From positions 82,903,697 to 82,967,696 of the forward strand of contig OX638371.1 of the NCBI GenBank assembly GCA_951812925.1: a stretch of 64,000 bases of DNA, in the 5' to 3' direction. The position numbers and the translations under genes are program-made. Origin of the DNA: Calliopum simillimum (taxonomy: Eukaryota > Arthropoda > Insecta > Diptera > Lauxaniidae). The notes beneath the pieces are model-generated. The model searched no databases, had not been told where the DNA came from, and saw nothing but the letters and a program-made list of their open reading frames with translations. Shown one piece after another: positions 1 through 13,000 of the stretch; within the stretch, counting starts at the first letter, position 1, and each line of letters starts with the position of its first letter.

Positions 1-239
1 CTTTCACCAAATGGGATACACTTTCTATGCATATCCGATATCATCATAAGTTCCTTTTGTTTCTTATGTTCGGTTTAACTGACCACCACGGCCACGCAAG
101 AATATAGAGTAACTTCGGGTATTGTGATAGTCGGTTAATATGATATACCATCTTATTTTCTTAAGAAAATACTTCTCTACAAAAATTGATATACCTACTT
201 ATTACATTACCCGTAACGGTTTATACGTCCTCAAATAAA

Positions 240-676
240 ATGGCTTTGGAAGAGAACATTCAAAATATTGAAAAAAACTCAATGAAGAAGAAACCTGAGT
301 CGAGACCTGAGAAGAGACTTGAAAAAAGGCCAGCGAAGAGATTTTCAGTACGTATAAAAATCTAAAAAGGAAAAGTTTTCGAAAGACAGTAGGTACCTCG
401 AGTGAAACGGAGGAAAGTTTGTCGAGCTCCGTCAATGATCAATGCACCAAGCCTCTATCTAGAAAGGATACAACGTGTCCATTTTACAACAAGTACTTCC
501 AGATGGACACAAAAGCTCATACCTGGGTACAATATTTGCAATGCGAAATAATTTGGGCATACAGTGAGTGTCTTGAATTTAATTTTCATTGGAAAATGTA
601 TTATTTTTGTTCTTTTGTTTCTAGCTGTTTCAGAATATATATAATTAATCAATCCTTAAGACTGATTTTAAAATAA
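240..676 (+). pseudogene. pogo/Tigger-like transposase C-terminal relic
   Basis: Two overlapping frames broken by a frameshift. The second (from about 323) has a degenerate zinc-finger-like pattern: T-C-P-F-Y, then W-V-Q-Y-L-Q-C, then W-A-Y-S-E-C. It resembles the Cys-rich tail (W-x-x-C-x2-C-x2-W-x-H-x2-C) seen after the DDE domain in many insect pogo-type transposases; that assignment is from memory of the family. Confidence 0.4.
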
Positions 677-1010
677 TATTTCTATTGCTTTTAACTTATA
701 TATACTTTTCGGGTAGTGTGATATGATATTTCGTCTCTTTTAGATATAGCGAAAAAGGAAAAATATTTCCGTATATAGTTACCCGTTGTGTCCTTTGACT
801 CGAATGTTGAACCTTAAAATTTAATTAAATGAAATAATTATCGGATGGATTACGCAGAACTTTAACTTTTTGCAAGCAAAAGCACTTTTTAAACTTTTCA
901 GCCAGAGCTTAGAAGTTAAAAGTTAAAATCAATCTTAAACTTTTTAAGTTGATGGTTAAAATTGAATAATAACTTTGTAGATAAAAGTTAAAAGATATAT
1001 TTTGAAATAC

Positions 1011-1046
1011 CTGCGATACCCATTCTGCATATTTTTCTGCAGCATT
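1011..1046 (-). CDS. Gene A microexon NAAEKYAEWVSQ (36 nt)
   Basis: Acceptor TTTACTACAG, donor GTATTT, 12 codons in phase 0, reached over a 59-nt intron. It is the last gene A exon I can find before the left edge. Confidence 0.6.
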
Positions 1047-4000
1047 CTGTAGTAAAAGAAACACTATATATAATTTATTTTTTGGTTGAAAACATTCTTG
1101 ATTACCATAAGAGCTTCACCAACTGGAATTTTATTAACAGTTCGTCGAGGATATGGTGTACTAACAGATTTCTATAAAATAAATTCTGGTTATTGTATTT
1201 GGCATGCTTCAATACATTTAGGCAAAATAATTGAGGTAAAATTAAGTTAGCAAATAAATTCATATTGAAAGTAACGTTTCAATTTAACATTAATAAATAA
1301 TAATTAATTAATTGCCTTATTCAGTATCTCAAAATGATTAAATGACTGAAAATCACTTCTTCTTCCTTAAAAATCACTTGAACTTATAATGGAGTCAGCG
1401 AAGGCATAACAGGCAAAATTAAAAAGTCGTCAAGAACAGCTCCGATTTTGATAATTTTTTTTTTTTTGGAATTTTTTTAAAGTTGAAATTCAGTCACATA
1501 TGGGTGATTCTCAGATAACTGTACTTTTTGTGTCCTCTGGCGATTTCACCCATACAGTAGGCTTTTTTTTCACAAAAAATTACGCTATAAGTTAGAAACT
1601 ATGCTTTTCTAATAGAGCGTATCAATTTTACCACCAAATATTGATTGGTCTACTTTGAAAGTTTGCAAATATACCCCAAATGTCACAAACGTGGCATGTC
1701 CTACCCCTACTTTTTATACACAAAACGATGAAAAACGACCAAAAAACGGAAATGGAACAGAAAACAAGTTACTACACATATTAAGTAAATACTTAAGGCT
1801 ACAATATTCTGAGCTCATCTGCAGTTTTAAATAATTTTTAGAGGGCACAATTTCGAATTGAAAAGTGTCCCCTAGTTTTGGAAAAAAAAAATTTCTTGAA
1901 AGCATTATGCTACTACTGCATGGTACTACTGTTTCAGTCAATAGATTGCAACACATATGCATTAATTCTGATCACTATCCATCACCCAAAGGTCAGCATG
2001 TCCAGACGCGTCCAGAAAGAAATCTGTTTGCGTTTTATAGGGCAGTTTATAAACAAAAACAGTTTTTTTTTAAAATTATGGTCACAAACGTGGCACTTGG
2101 CACTCGCAGGTAGAACATTTTATTTTATGCATGAAACAATTTTTTTGTAGGATTTGCATACATGACCCCAAATTCTTTCGGAAAAATCTTGAACTCAAAC
2201 GCGTGCTTTGCAATGAGCACAAACGTGGCACTTTTTATCAGTTTGCAAAAAACATATTTTGATATAAAGTTTGAGTATACAGATGTTAAGTTGAAGGCTA
2301 TTAGTTATGTTTTTAATACAAAAATTTTTCTACACCATCAGAATCCTGAGTTATCCTTGCTCAAAAGTGAAAAAATCACTGTTTTGACATCTACTTAAAG
2401 CTATAGAACAAAAACAACAACAAGTAAAATTAATTTTTGTCAATGGATTCAGACAGCCAAATTTATTGTCAACAAGACATAATTTACCGTTTTTCAATTG
2501 GATTCCCAGCTTCCGAGTTATACGCGTTTAAAGTAAGGATATCTTTCGATAACACACAAAGTATTTTTCGAGACCGAAAAGTTGCAAAAAGTCAAGTTTT
2601 ATCATTTTTATCAATAACAAATATAATTAGAAAAATTTCGAGACCTTGCAGACCATAATCGCATGAAAAATGACAGTTCTATGCTAGATTTGGTGAATGA
2701 CCCTACTAAACTATTGCTTTGCAAATTATCAGAATCAAAATTTCATCTGTGCATTCACTAAATCTACAACAGAGCTTTATTTTTTCATCCGATTTTAGTC
2801 TGCAAGAGCTTAAAATTTTCGTGATAAAATATATTTTTGATACAGATAATAAAACTTACCATTTTTGTTAATTTTTCGGTCCAGAAAATCCTTTGTGTGT
2901 TATTGAGAGATATCCTTTTTTTAAAGGCTAATAACTCGGAAACTAGGAATCCAATTGAAAAACGGTAAATTATGTCTTGTTGTTAATAAATTTGGCTGTC
3001 TGAATCCATTGACAAAAATTAATTTTACTTGTTGCTGTTTTTGTTAAGTAGATGTCAAAACTGTGATTTTTTCACTTTTGAGCAAGGATAACTAAGGATA
3101 CTGATGTAATAGAAAAAAATCAAGATCAGGTTCGTAATTAGGAGATCCTAATCCACCATAAACGACTATAAAAACAGTGGAAAGAAAACCATAGTTGATA
3201 TTTAGGGCGGTAGGGGATACAAAAAATGGACCTCCGGAGACATGACACTGTTGCAAAATTAGTCTTGAAGTGTAAATTTGCCATTATATGCAATATATCT
3301 CTCATCAAAACGCTTCAAAACCATCATTTTTCCATACTGTGGCTAAAATGTCACAAACGTGGCAATTTGGTCACAAACGTGGCAGAAAAATTTCTTAGTT
3401 TCGACCTCAAAGCCGTAAATTCACACTTGTTGTTGATCTACTTAAGAGGTGAGTTTTAAGAGAGTGTTTACACAAGATAGCATGAAGAAACTTGCAAAAA
3501 TCCAAAAAAATTATCTGCCAATTTTACAACTCGAAAAAGCACAGTTATCTAAGAATCACCCATATACTTATTTCGAGTTACTGATTAGGGCTAAAAGTTG
3601 ATTTTTTATAAATACCCGATCTTCACGTAGTTTGTTCAGCTCCTCTCTCTGAAAAATAAATTTGATCTTTTGTATTTTTCATAATCATATTTTTAAAATT
3701 TCTTAAAGACTAGATTGCTCTTGAAAAAGCAAACTATTTAATCGAGAAATCTGAACTATGAACAAACATTTTTTTAATCAATTCTTAACGTAACCACACA
3801 TACCAGTCCCTTCCAATATTGCCTCTTTCCTCTTGTTAGTTTCGGCACGTTGTCTGGACTATTATCCGGCTCATATTTTTTCTATAATAATCAGTAGTAT
3901 TAAAACTTTAAGATTGAAATCAAACTGAGCATTGTGCGTAAATACCTTTTGATCTCCACAAGAAGCTGTTGATGATCGTCCCACGTCCGTACGCTAAAAA

Positions 4001-7000
4001 GTAATATAATTTTTACTTATAATCGCTTCTTTTGGCGATTGTAAAAAAAGTTTCAAGTGTTTTCTTATTCTGAATCCGGGATCAGAATTGATCTATCGCT
4101 TATTGTTTTTGAGATATAATGACCTTGACATTAAAAAAACACAGAATTTTCGCTATTTTTGAGTTATATAACCCTTTCGACCCGGAAAAAAACTGTGGGG
4201 TACACAATATTTGTGATAGGTTAATCTTAGAAACTAAATTTAAGTAAAATGTTTGACCGTCTTTAAAATCAAATTTTCACCGCCAGAGGCGCTTCCGGTC
4301 TATACTCCCAACAGATGTTTTTGATTTGAATTTTCGGGATACAATGTCCTTGGAGTGGTTATAAGAAAAAACAGTGGTTTCTAAAAATTGCATTAATTTT
4401 ATTAATTCATTCAATTTAAGTGACGTTAATAACCGAGTTATATTATTCAAAAGTATTTATATAAAAATTTTTGGGATATATTGTCCCAGCCGGTTCGAAA
4501 GGGTTAACGAGGCAAAGTAAATTCTAACCGTAAAACCGGCAGCTAAAAGAAAGCTTTTTTCTTCAAATTCCAATCAGAATAATTATTATATCTGTAACTT
4601 TTTTTGTCTCTCAAATATCCTAACCTCAAATTAGGAAGTTGAAAAACATTGTTTTTTATAATTTTTGAGGTTATGTACAGAACGTACAAAATTTGTTTGC
4701 CCTTATCTTTAAACCGCATTATAGTAGGGGAGATGTGTGTACCTTGGTCCGAGTGTACCTCGGTTCGAGTGTCGGTTGAGACTCTACAGTTACACGTGTA
4801 CGATAATGTTCTTCTATGGAATTTACCACTCATACCGCTGACTGATATTAGTAGACTTCAGACCATCAAGCTGTATGCGTGTATAAAAAGTGACGGAAAA
4901 AGTGTTTTTTGTGTGTAAAAATTTGTTTTTGGAGTAAACTACGTAACGTTTTGTGAGAAACTTACTTGAAATATTTCAGTTTAGCAATATCAAGAAGGAA
5001 GTTTAGTTATTGTTTTAAGCTTTTAGTGTATTTTAGATGTATTTTCATTAATATATGTTATGGGTGTTGACAGTTTTTAAAACATATACGTACTGTCTGT
5101 GTACCTTGGACCTATGCTTATTGACCAGCGATTCTTTTTCGACGGGCAACCAGGAAGCCATAATCTCCTCTCAATAAAATATTATTATTATTATTTACGT
5201 GATTAACGTATTTATTTGCAACCATTTTTGTTTAATTAATTGTTTGCTTCTTAATGCACTTTTTTGTGTTATAATTTTTGTTTATGATTATTTTTTTTTT
5301 CTTTTATTGAAAGAAATGTTACTTTTGATTACATAATAAATGTATCTTTCATAATTTATTACCTACATATAATGTATTCTTTTTTATTTTTAATAGTCCA
5401 AGGTACACTTGCATAGTGTACCTTGGACCGTTTGAGATTGCAACAGAAAAAGTAATATTTCTACTGAATGGTAAGACATAGAAATATCATTGTCACGTCA
5501 TTTGATGCTGCAAGCATTATAGAAATATAACTTAATCAAAAAACTAAAGAATCTTTTAAGGAAAATCGGTTACCGGACATAATCCCAACGGACATAGTCC
5601 CCATTTCGTAAATTGGGATTATGTCCGAAAATTTTTCGGTCATAATCCCCATTTTAGCCATGGGGGTTATGTCCGCAAATTTTTCGGACATAATCCCAAT
5701 GGGGGTTATGTCCGAAAAATGTAATTAAGATTGAACAAAATTTTTGCAATAATCCATTTAAAAAATTTATGTAGTGTTGGATGTTATATACTGATCCGCC
5801 ACCGAAGGCCGCCGCGAAGCCGGTGTTGGATTTTTGGGAGTTTTAAACCCTGAGCTGCGGCCGCAGGCCGCCCACTTACCCCTCCTCTTATGAAAAATTA
5901 CTGTGGCTAGCAAACGAGGTGTTGGATATATTATAGACTGATTCGCGAAGCCGGTGTTGGATTTTTGGGAGTTTTAAATCCTGAGCTGCGGCCGCAGGCC
6001 GCCCACTTACCCCTACCCTTATGTAAAGTTACTGTGGCTAGCAAACTAGGTGTTGGATATATTATAGACTGATCAGCGGCTGAAGGCCGCCGCGGAAACG
6101 GTATTGGAATTTTTGGGAGTTGCAAATCCTGAGCTGCTTCTGTTGTCAATAATAAAATATCGTTATGGGGACTATGTCCGTTTTTTCCTGGGGATTATGT
6201 CCGAAACACTTGCGGACATAATCCCCATTGAAAAAATGGGGGTTATGTCCGAATAACTTGCGGACATAATCCCCATATAGTAAATGGGGATTATGTCCGT
6301 GGGGATTATGTCACGGCACCAGGAAAATCCAGCACATTAAAAAAACTGAAAAGCGGACCAAGGTACACACATCTCCCCTACATAATACTCTTCCTTGTCT
6401 CCAATATTAGCTATTAAGTGGTCATTTACTATTTTTTCTTACAAAGTTATGACAGATCTTCTAAAAAAATGGATAAAAAGTCGAGTACAAAACGAAGTAC
6501 ATTTAGGATTTTGAAATTTTTTGTTGAAAACATCGTAAAAAATTTTGGGGTACTCGAAACTTTTTTTTAACTCGCCAAAAGACTGGCGGGTTTATCCTAT
6601 AGTGTGTATCGACAAACAAACGCCCAATGCCGGACCCAAATTATAAAAGAAGAAGAAAAGACAATTCAGAATATATATTTTGTTTTTGATTTAAGCCCGT
6701 TTTCGACCGCTTTTCGATTAATCGAACAGAAAAATAGTCCATTTTCAATAATTTTTTAAACTCTGATATCAGAAAGATAGTAAGTGCCTTATATTACAAT
6801 ACTTTGATCTTTTAGCTATTAGAAAATATTATTTACCACTCCTCTTCCCCCTTCCTGTAGTTAAAAGTGTGTGGTTGAAATATACCTTGTTGATTGAACT
6901 TTTTTTTAAAAAAAAAAAAAAAATATGGGTCAAAGTCAGGTGTTCGATAAATCGAACGTTGGCCGTTAGCCAATATTACAAGATCATATACAAATACGAC

Positions 7001-10000
7001 CAAACGGGGCGGGTAAACACCTCATAGTCCGTCAGTCGATTCCAGTTGAAAGGTGCCTTCTCATAAGCCTGATGACGGATTTGAAATCAGAGGGTGTCAA
7101 TTACTCTAAAAATATGCTTTATATCAAAAAATAAAATAATTTTAGGGTTAAAATTAATTCTTTGGCTTTTATTTATAAAACCGGTTGATTTTGCTCTAGA
7201 GCGTATCTGACGAATCAAACGAATATTTATTGTACTAAAGCCCATTTGATGGTAAATTTTTTTCAAAAAATCATTATAGTACTCGATTTGTAGTACTGGA
7301 TTTATCATCAACAATAAATTATGCATCCAAATTTAGAGAGGGATCGAATGTTCAAAAATACGATTTTGAGGTTGTACCTATGCTTTGTGCAATTCAAAAT
7401 CAAATGAAATTTGCTTATTGTCCTTAAAGAAACAAAACTATTGTTCTATAAAACTTACCTGTTGTGATAGAACCCGAATTGCGGCTACGCTATTTGATCT
7501 TCTGGGTGTTAGCTTTGGTATCTGTTAAAGATTTTGTATATATGTAAGTATATATGTGTATTTTATTATATTAAATGTATTAAATTATTTCTAATCCATG
7601 TATGAAATGAACAATAAATATACCAACCTTTTGTGGTAAATTTTGAGCTGATGATGTTCTAATAACTGCTACCGAATTAATGTTTTGCTATTAAATGAAT
7701 TAAAGTTTTCATATAAGCCTTGTTGATATAGGAGAATATATAAATACTTACTCGTCGAGTTCTTCTCCAAATTTTTGCACTTTTGACTGCTCTCGAAATC
7801 AATTTTTTCTATTAAATAAGTTTTCGTTATTTTGGTTTCGATATTTGAATATACATATATGAAGCAAAACACGCCAAGTGTACCAGCTGAAAATTTTGCT
7901 GTCTCCGATTTCGCTCAACTTTGACAATATCGTAGTACTCCTGTGCAAATTTAATAATGCGGAAGGATTTAATTTTAGTACTATTTGTTGTTAAAGTACA
8001 GGGTGCTTGAGTTGGCGATTTTTATGATTTTCATAAAAAGGGTGTATTTTCAAAAATTTATAGCTTACATAAAATTTTGTAAATTGATAATTGCAAGAAA
8101 CTTATCCTATTTAATTTTAAATTTTCTTTTTATAAAAAAAACACTTTTAAAAGAAACAAATTTTTCACCAAAATTTTTTAAATTTAAAAACTCTTTTGCA
8201 TTATTAATCTTGCACATGGGTACTATGTACCATATTTCCAAATTTGATTGAAATCGGAGACAAACAAATTTTCAACTGGTAAACTTGCCGTGTTTTTCTT
8301 CATATAAATATAAATGCATATCGTTGGGTTAAAACTACAGCTAGTCATCTACATTTTTATTGTTTTAAAAAGAACGCTTTTGAAGTTTTGAAGAATTTTG
8401 CTTGGTAGTAAATATGTTAGGTAGAGTAGAACGGGGTTATGTCGTGCAGGGGGTAATATCGTGCACTGGCTGTTTTAGTCCAAGGAATTGAATGATTTAC
8501 CAACTGTTCGTAAGGTAGGGACATGCTGACCTACTGAGTTTATGCATATAATACTAGCAATTTTCACCAGTTCGTCTCTACAGAGTAACCTTTTTTTCAT
8601 AAAGTACGCTTTCGGGACGATAAAAGTGTTTTTTCATCGGGTCAGAAAAAAAATTTTCCTTGCGGGAAAATATACCAGGTAAGTGTTTTCTGAAACGAAA
8701 TATCCTGCCAAAGAAAATAAGTATTTGATTTCCAAAAAAATTTTGGGCTTCACCGAGACCATTGGGGTAATGTCGTGTACATTCACTTACACAAACACAA
8801 TTTCTCGCTACACAAATGTTGTTACACATGGATGTAACCAATGAAATTATCTTTCGATCGGATGCTTACTCGTTGCATTCGCTTGAGATGTACGGCTTTA
8901 CGAGCATGTCAAAGTTGAGTGCACGACATTGCCCCGTTCTACTCTACACAACATATTATTTTATTTACATTTTATTGAAAAATTCACAGAAAACTATAAC
9001 AAATTCCTTAATAAAAAATAAAACGTCTTTGTAAATGATGTTCTTTAATTCAAGCGCATCCTGCCGGAATATTCCAGTACCTCGAAATGACATCCCTAGT
9101 TCGGACAAAGGATAAAGCTAAGACATGAACCAATAAAGTAAATTTTGTCAAGCTCAAAGTTCATTTTTTTCTTCAAATTTCTCAAAATTCTGACAAGTTC
9201 AGTGCAACTACTCATATGTTAAATACCTTTATCAGTCTTGATCTCGGTGGTGAAATGCTTCTTATTATTATTGACGGCTGTTAAATAAGTTTACATTTTA
9301 GTTTCTTCTAAATGCAATTAAATACTAATAGAACTGGAATAGTCATATGTATAAAGTTTAATAAGGCCAAATTAAGCAATAAATTTTGACTACTTGTCTC
9401 ACAATTTAAATTAAGTATGTATGTCCTAAAGGTTCGGCAGTGCCCAACGGATTTCCGCGAATTGGCTTGAGTTTTCACAGATTCGATGCTTGTTGACAGA
9501 AGAATAAATCTCGTGAATTTAAAAATATGCACAAAACTTGCACCCGTAATTTGAGTTTATGCCCAGCAGTCTTCAAGGAGACAATTGGCACAATATCACT
9601 AGTTATTTTTGAGCGATAAAAACGTTTAAATTTCAAATTTAGCTTATGGAAACTTTTTAGATAAATGGTTTGTAAATAGTTTATTTGTTTTACTAAGAAA
9701 ACGCCTTATAGCTTATTTTCACTAGTGAAGTAGATAGTGAGTGGTAATGCAAAGGGTGACAATTGACCCCTGCCTATGACATGCTTACGTAAAGTTCGTC
9801 AATTGAGAACGAATAAAGTAGTTTTGGGAGGAACTAATGTTGCTTGCCGATGGCTAGCTATTTCGCTAGTTCGGTAATAGTTCCGTGAACTGAAGGATAA
9901 GCATAATTAGTTTTATATTTTCAACTGTGTATTTTCGCAAGTGCAGAATTTCAAACAGATTTCTGCAAACTTTTTTAAAATGTTTTAATTAATCATATCA

Positions 10001-13000
10001 TAATACCTGAGGGTGTTCACTAAGCTTTGGTGTCTGTTGAACACATGATATTTGTTGAACTGGTGATGCAGCTGTCTAAAAAATTCATTTGTATTGCGGT
10101 TAATTTTTTAAATATGAAAATTTATACAAAAAAAAAAAAAAAGGTAGCGTTTTTAAGCTCACATCTTTCATCTCGAGCAAATTTCTTCAGAAGAAATTCT
10201 ATTTTTAATTTTAGGGAACAGGGGGTCGATTCTGGTTCAGTGAAAAGTCGAAGTGAAAAGATTTTTTATCACTTCACCGTAAAAGCGATTCTTGTTGTTC
10301 AAAATTTTAAAAAATGTGAAAAGTTTTTTTACACCTCAAGCAAAAGTTTTCACTGACAAATTCGACAGTGATAAAAATATTTTCACTTCGACTTTTCACT
10401 GAACCAGAATCGACCCCCAGGTAACAGTCACACGAAGCTGATTCAGGACTGTAGTGTAGGTGATTCAAAATACCAAAGCTCACATCGTGCGAGGTATTTT
10501 TTTTTTACCTGTAGAATTTCGAGATATCCTTGCTTGAAGTTGGAGAAAACGCTGTTTCGGTCTCATCATGGCCTAGCTATAAAAAAAGGTGAAATTCTTT
10601 TTTTTTTTAAGGGCTAGCTACTACCTAAGGGAGGTCTCCCTCGCCATATTGTGAACTTAAAAACGCACCATCGTTGGAGTTCAGAAAATGTTTCAACTTG
10701 TTTTAAAAATTGAAGCTAACATTAATTTGCTTAGAGTAACTTAGGGTAATGTGGTTACCTTTTTCTTTTTTTGCCAATTTCTTTCAAAGTAATGGTAGAA
10801 GGTTAGTTTAGTCAATTAGATTGTATTACTTATTCTATTATTTTTAACTTTGATTCTAATTCATATACCAAAATATCATTTTCAGACATAAGGCCAGTTA
10901 AATTGAAACTACCTAAAAATAGCTGGAAAAAAAAGTGTCGGGTAATGTGGCTCACCCTGTCCATTTCCTAAAGCAGTAACATTTTTCGAAAATTTTGTTG
11001 ACCAAAAGTCGGGTAGTATTTTTATACCCTACACCCAGGGTATATTCACTTTGTCCTTCCGTTTGTAACGCAGAGAAGGAGGCGTGGCAGATATAGAAAA
11101 GTATATACATTAGAGTGGTCCAAAATCCGAAAGTGTTAAAAAGTCAAGGTGCGTGCGACTTTTCTGAATCCTTGGATCCTGCTGATTACAAAAAGTGCTT
11201 TGGAACCAAAAAAAAAATTGCGTTTAGATATTCCGCAACGAGCTTGAAGGTACTTTTTTAGGAATTTTTGAGTTTTTGAGTACTTTTTTTAATTAAAACG
11301 CTATATCTTTTGAACCAGATAAGGTATTTGCAAAAATTAAATTGCATTTTTGTTAAAATATTTTGAGTCAAATTCTGCATCAATAATAATAAATCTAGTC
11401 TTTCCCAATTTTTTTTAGCAGCACTTTAAACTTCAAAATTTGTTAATTTTTTGAGATGTTTGCACATTCAAGAACCGATTTTTTTCTTATTTTGCTCTAG
11501 CAAATTTTTTTTTTAAATTTTTATATTTTTAAACATTAATTTATCTTTAAAATAATTTCAACAACTAAGCTTTAAGTAACACTTTTACTCACTAAAAACA
11601 ATTAAGTATAATTAAATTGGGCTTGAAAAAAAAATTTATTTTCATGTTTTCAAGGCATTGAAATAAGATATCTTAATGGGATGACGTAAGGTACCATTTT
11701 TTTCTCATAAATTCATTAGTTCCTAAACTTCTGAGTAAAACAACATTCTTCGCTATATCGAAACCTTGGCACTTCATGTTATTTTTGGGAAAATAGGTTA
11801 ACAGATAGTTTTCATAGATTTTCTAAGGAAACTAAAAAAATAAATAAATCAAAAAGAAACTAAAATAGCCATTTTGGATGTATTTGTTGATGTTGATTCC
11901 GAATTCGGTCTTAAAATTGCTGTATCTTGTACGGTTAAGGAGATATTTTTACATAAAAGTATAAGAAACACCGTTTTTGCTCTTTTTTTAAAGTGATATT
12001 ACAAGTCAAGGTTACTTTCAGCCACAAAAAGTGGTATAGTGGTTAAAAGTGCCAGTCTGATTCTTTAAAATTCAATTTAATTCAAACCGATATCTTTTTT
12101 ATCCTCTGAGTTATCCTAAGCTAAAAAGTTGAAAAAGTGCAAAAAACATGTTTTTTTGTTATTTCTGCTTACGATATTTCGGAGGAACAAAGAAATATCG
12201 ATATAATTTGAATTGGGTTTTGAAGAAAAAGGCTGTCACTTTTAACTTCCAAACCAGGCTGAAAGTTGCCATGTTGTGATATAACAGCTTCAAAAATAGC
12301 AAAAACGGTGTTTTTTGCATTTTTAGGTTAAGATATCTCTAAAACCGTGTGAGATAGAGCAATTCTGAGACCGGATTTAGAATTTTCATGAACACATACA
12401 TCACAACTGACTATTGTTGTTTCTGTTTCACCACGAAAATTTTAAACTCAAAGTTTTTTTTTGGCCAAATTTGATTATATGATACTGTTTTTAGTAAGTA
12501 AACTGAAGCTTATAGCTTAGTTGTTGGAGTCATTTGATAGATGATAAATGAATGCATAAAAAAATAATAATATAAAAAAAAATTTGCTAGAGCAAAATAA
12601 GAAAAAAATCGGTTCTTGAATGTGCAAACATCTCAAAAAATTAACAAATTTTTAAGTTTAAAGTGCTGCTAAAAAAAATTGGGAAAGACTAGATTTATTA
12701 TTATTAATGCAGAATTTGCCTCAAGGTATTCTTACAAAAATGCAATTTAATTTTTGCAAATACCTTATCTGGTTAAAAAGATATAGCGTTTAAATTAAAA
12801 AAGGTACTCAAAAACTCAAAAATTCCTAAAAAAGTACCTTTACGCTCGTTGCAGAATATCTAAACGCAATTTTTTTTTTGGTTCCAAAGCACTTTTTGTA
12901 ACCAGTAGGATCCAAGGATTCAGAAAAGTCGCGCGCAGCTTGACTTTTTAACACTTTTGGTTTTTCCATACAAAATTTGGACCACTCTAATATATATTCT

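Noticed and set aside
9067..9120. Possible gene A exon (CTTTATCC...TTTCGAG with GTACTG donor)
   Set aside because: Length 37 nt breaks the phase rule. An alternative 15-nt version is possible but unsupported.
10510..10560. Exon-like segment between CAG and GTAAAA on the minus strand
   Set aside because: The sequence matches a repeat also present near 19530-19590, and its length is not a multiple of three.
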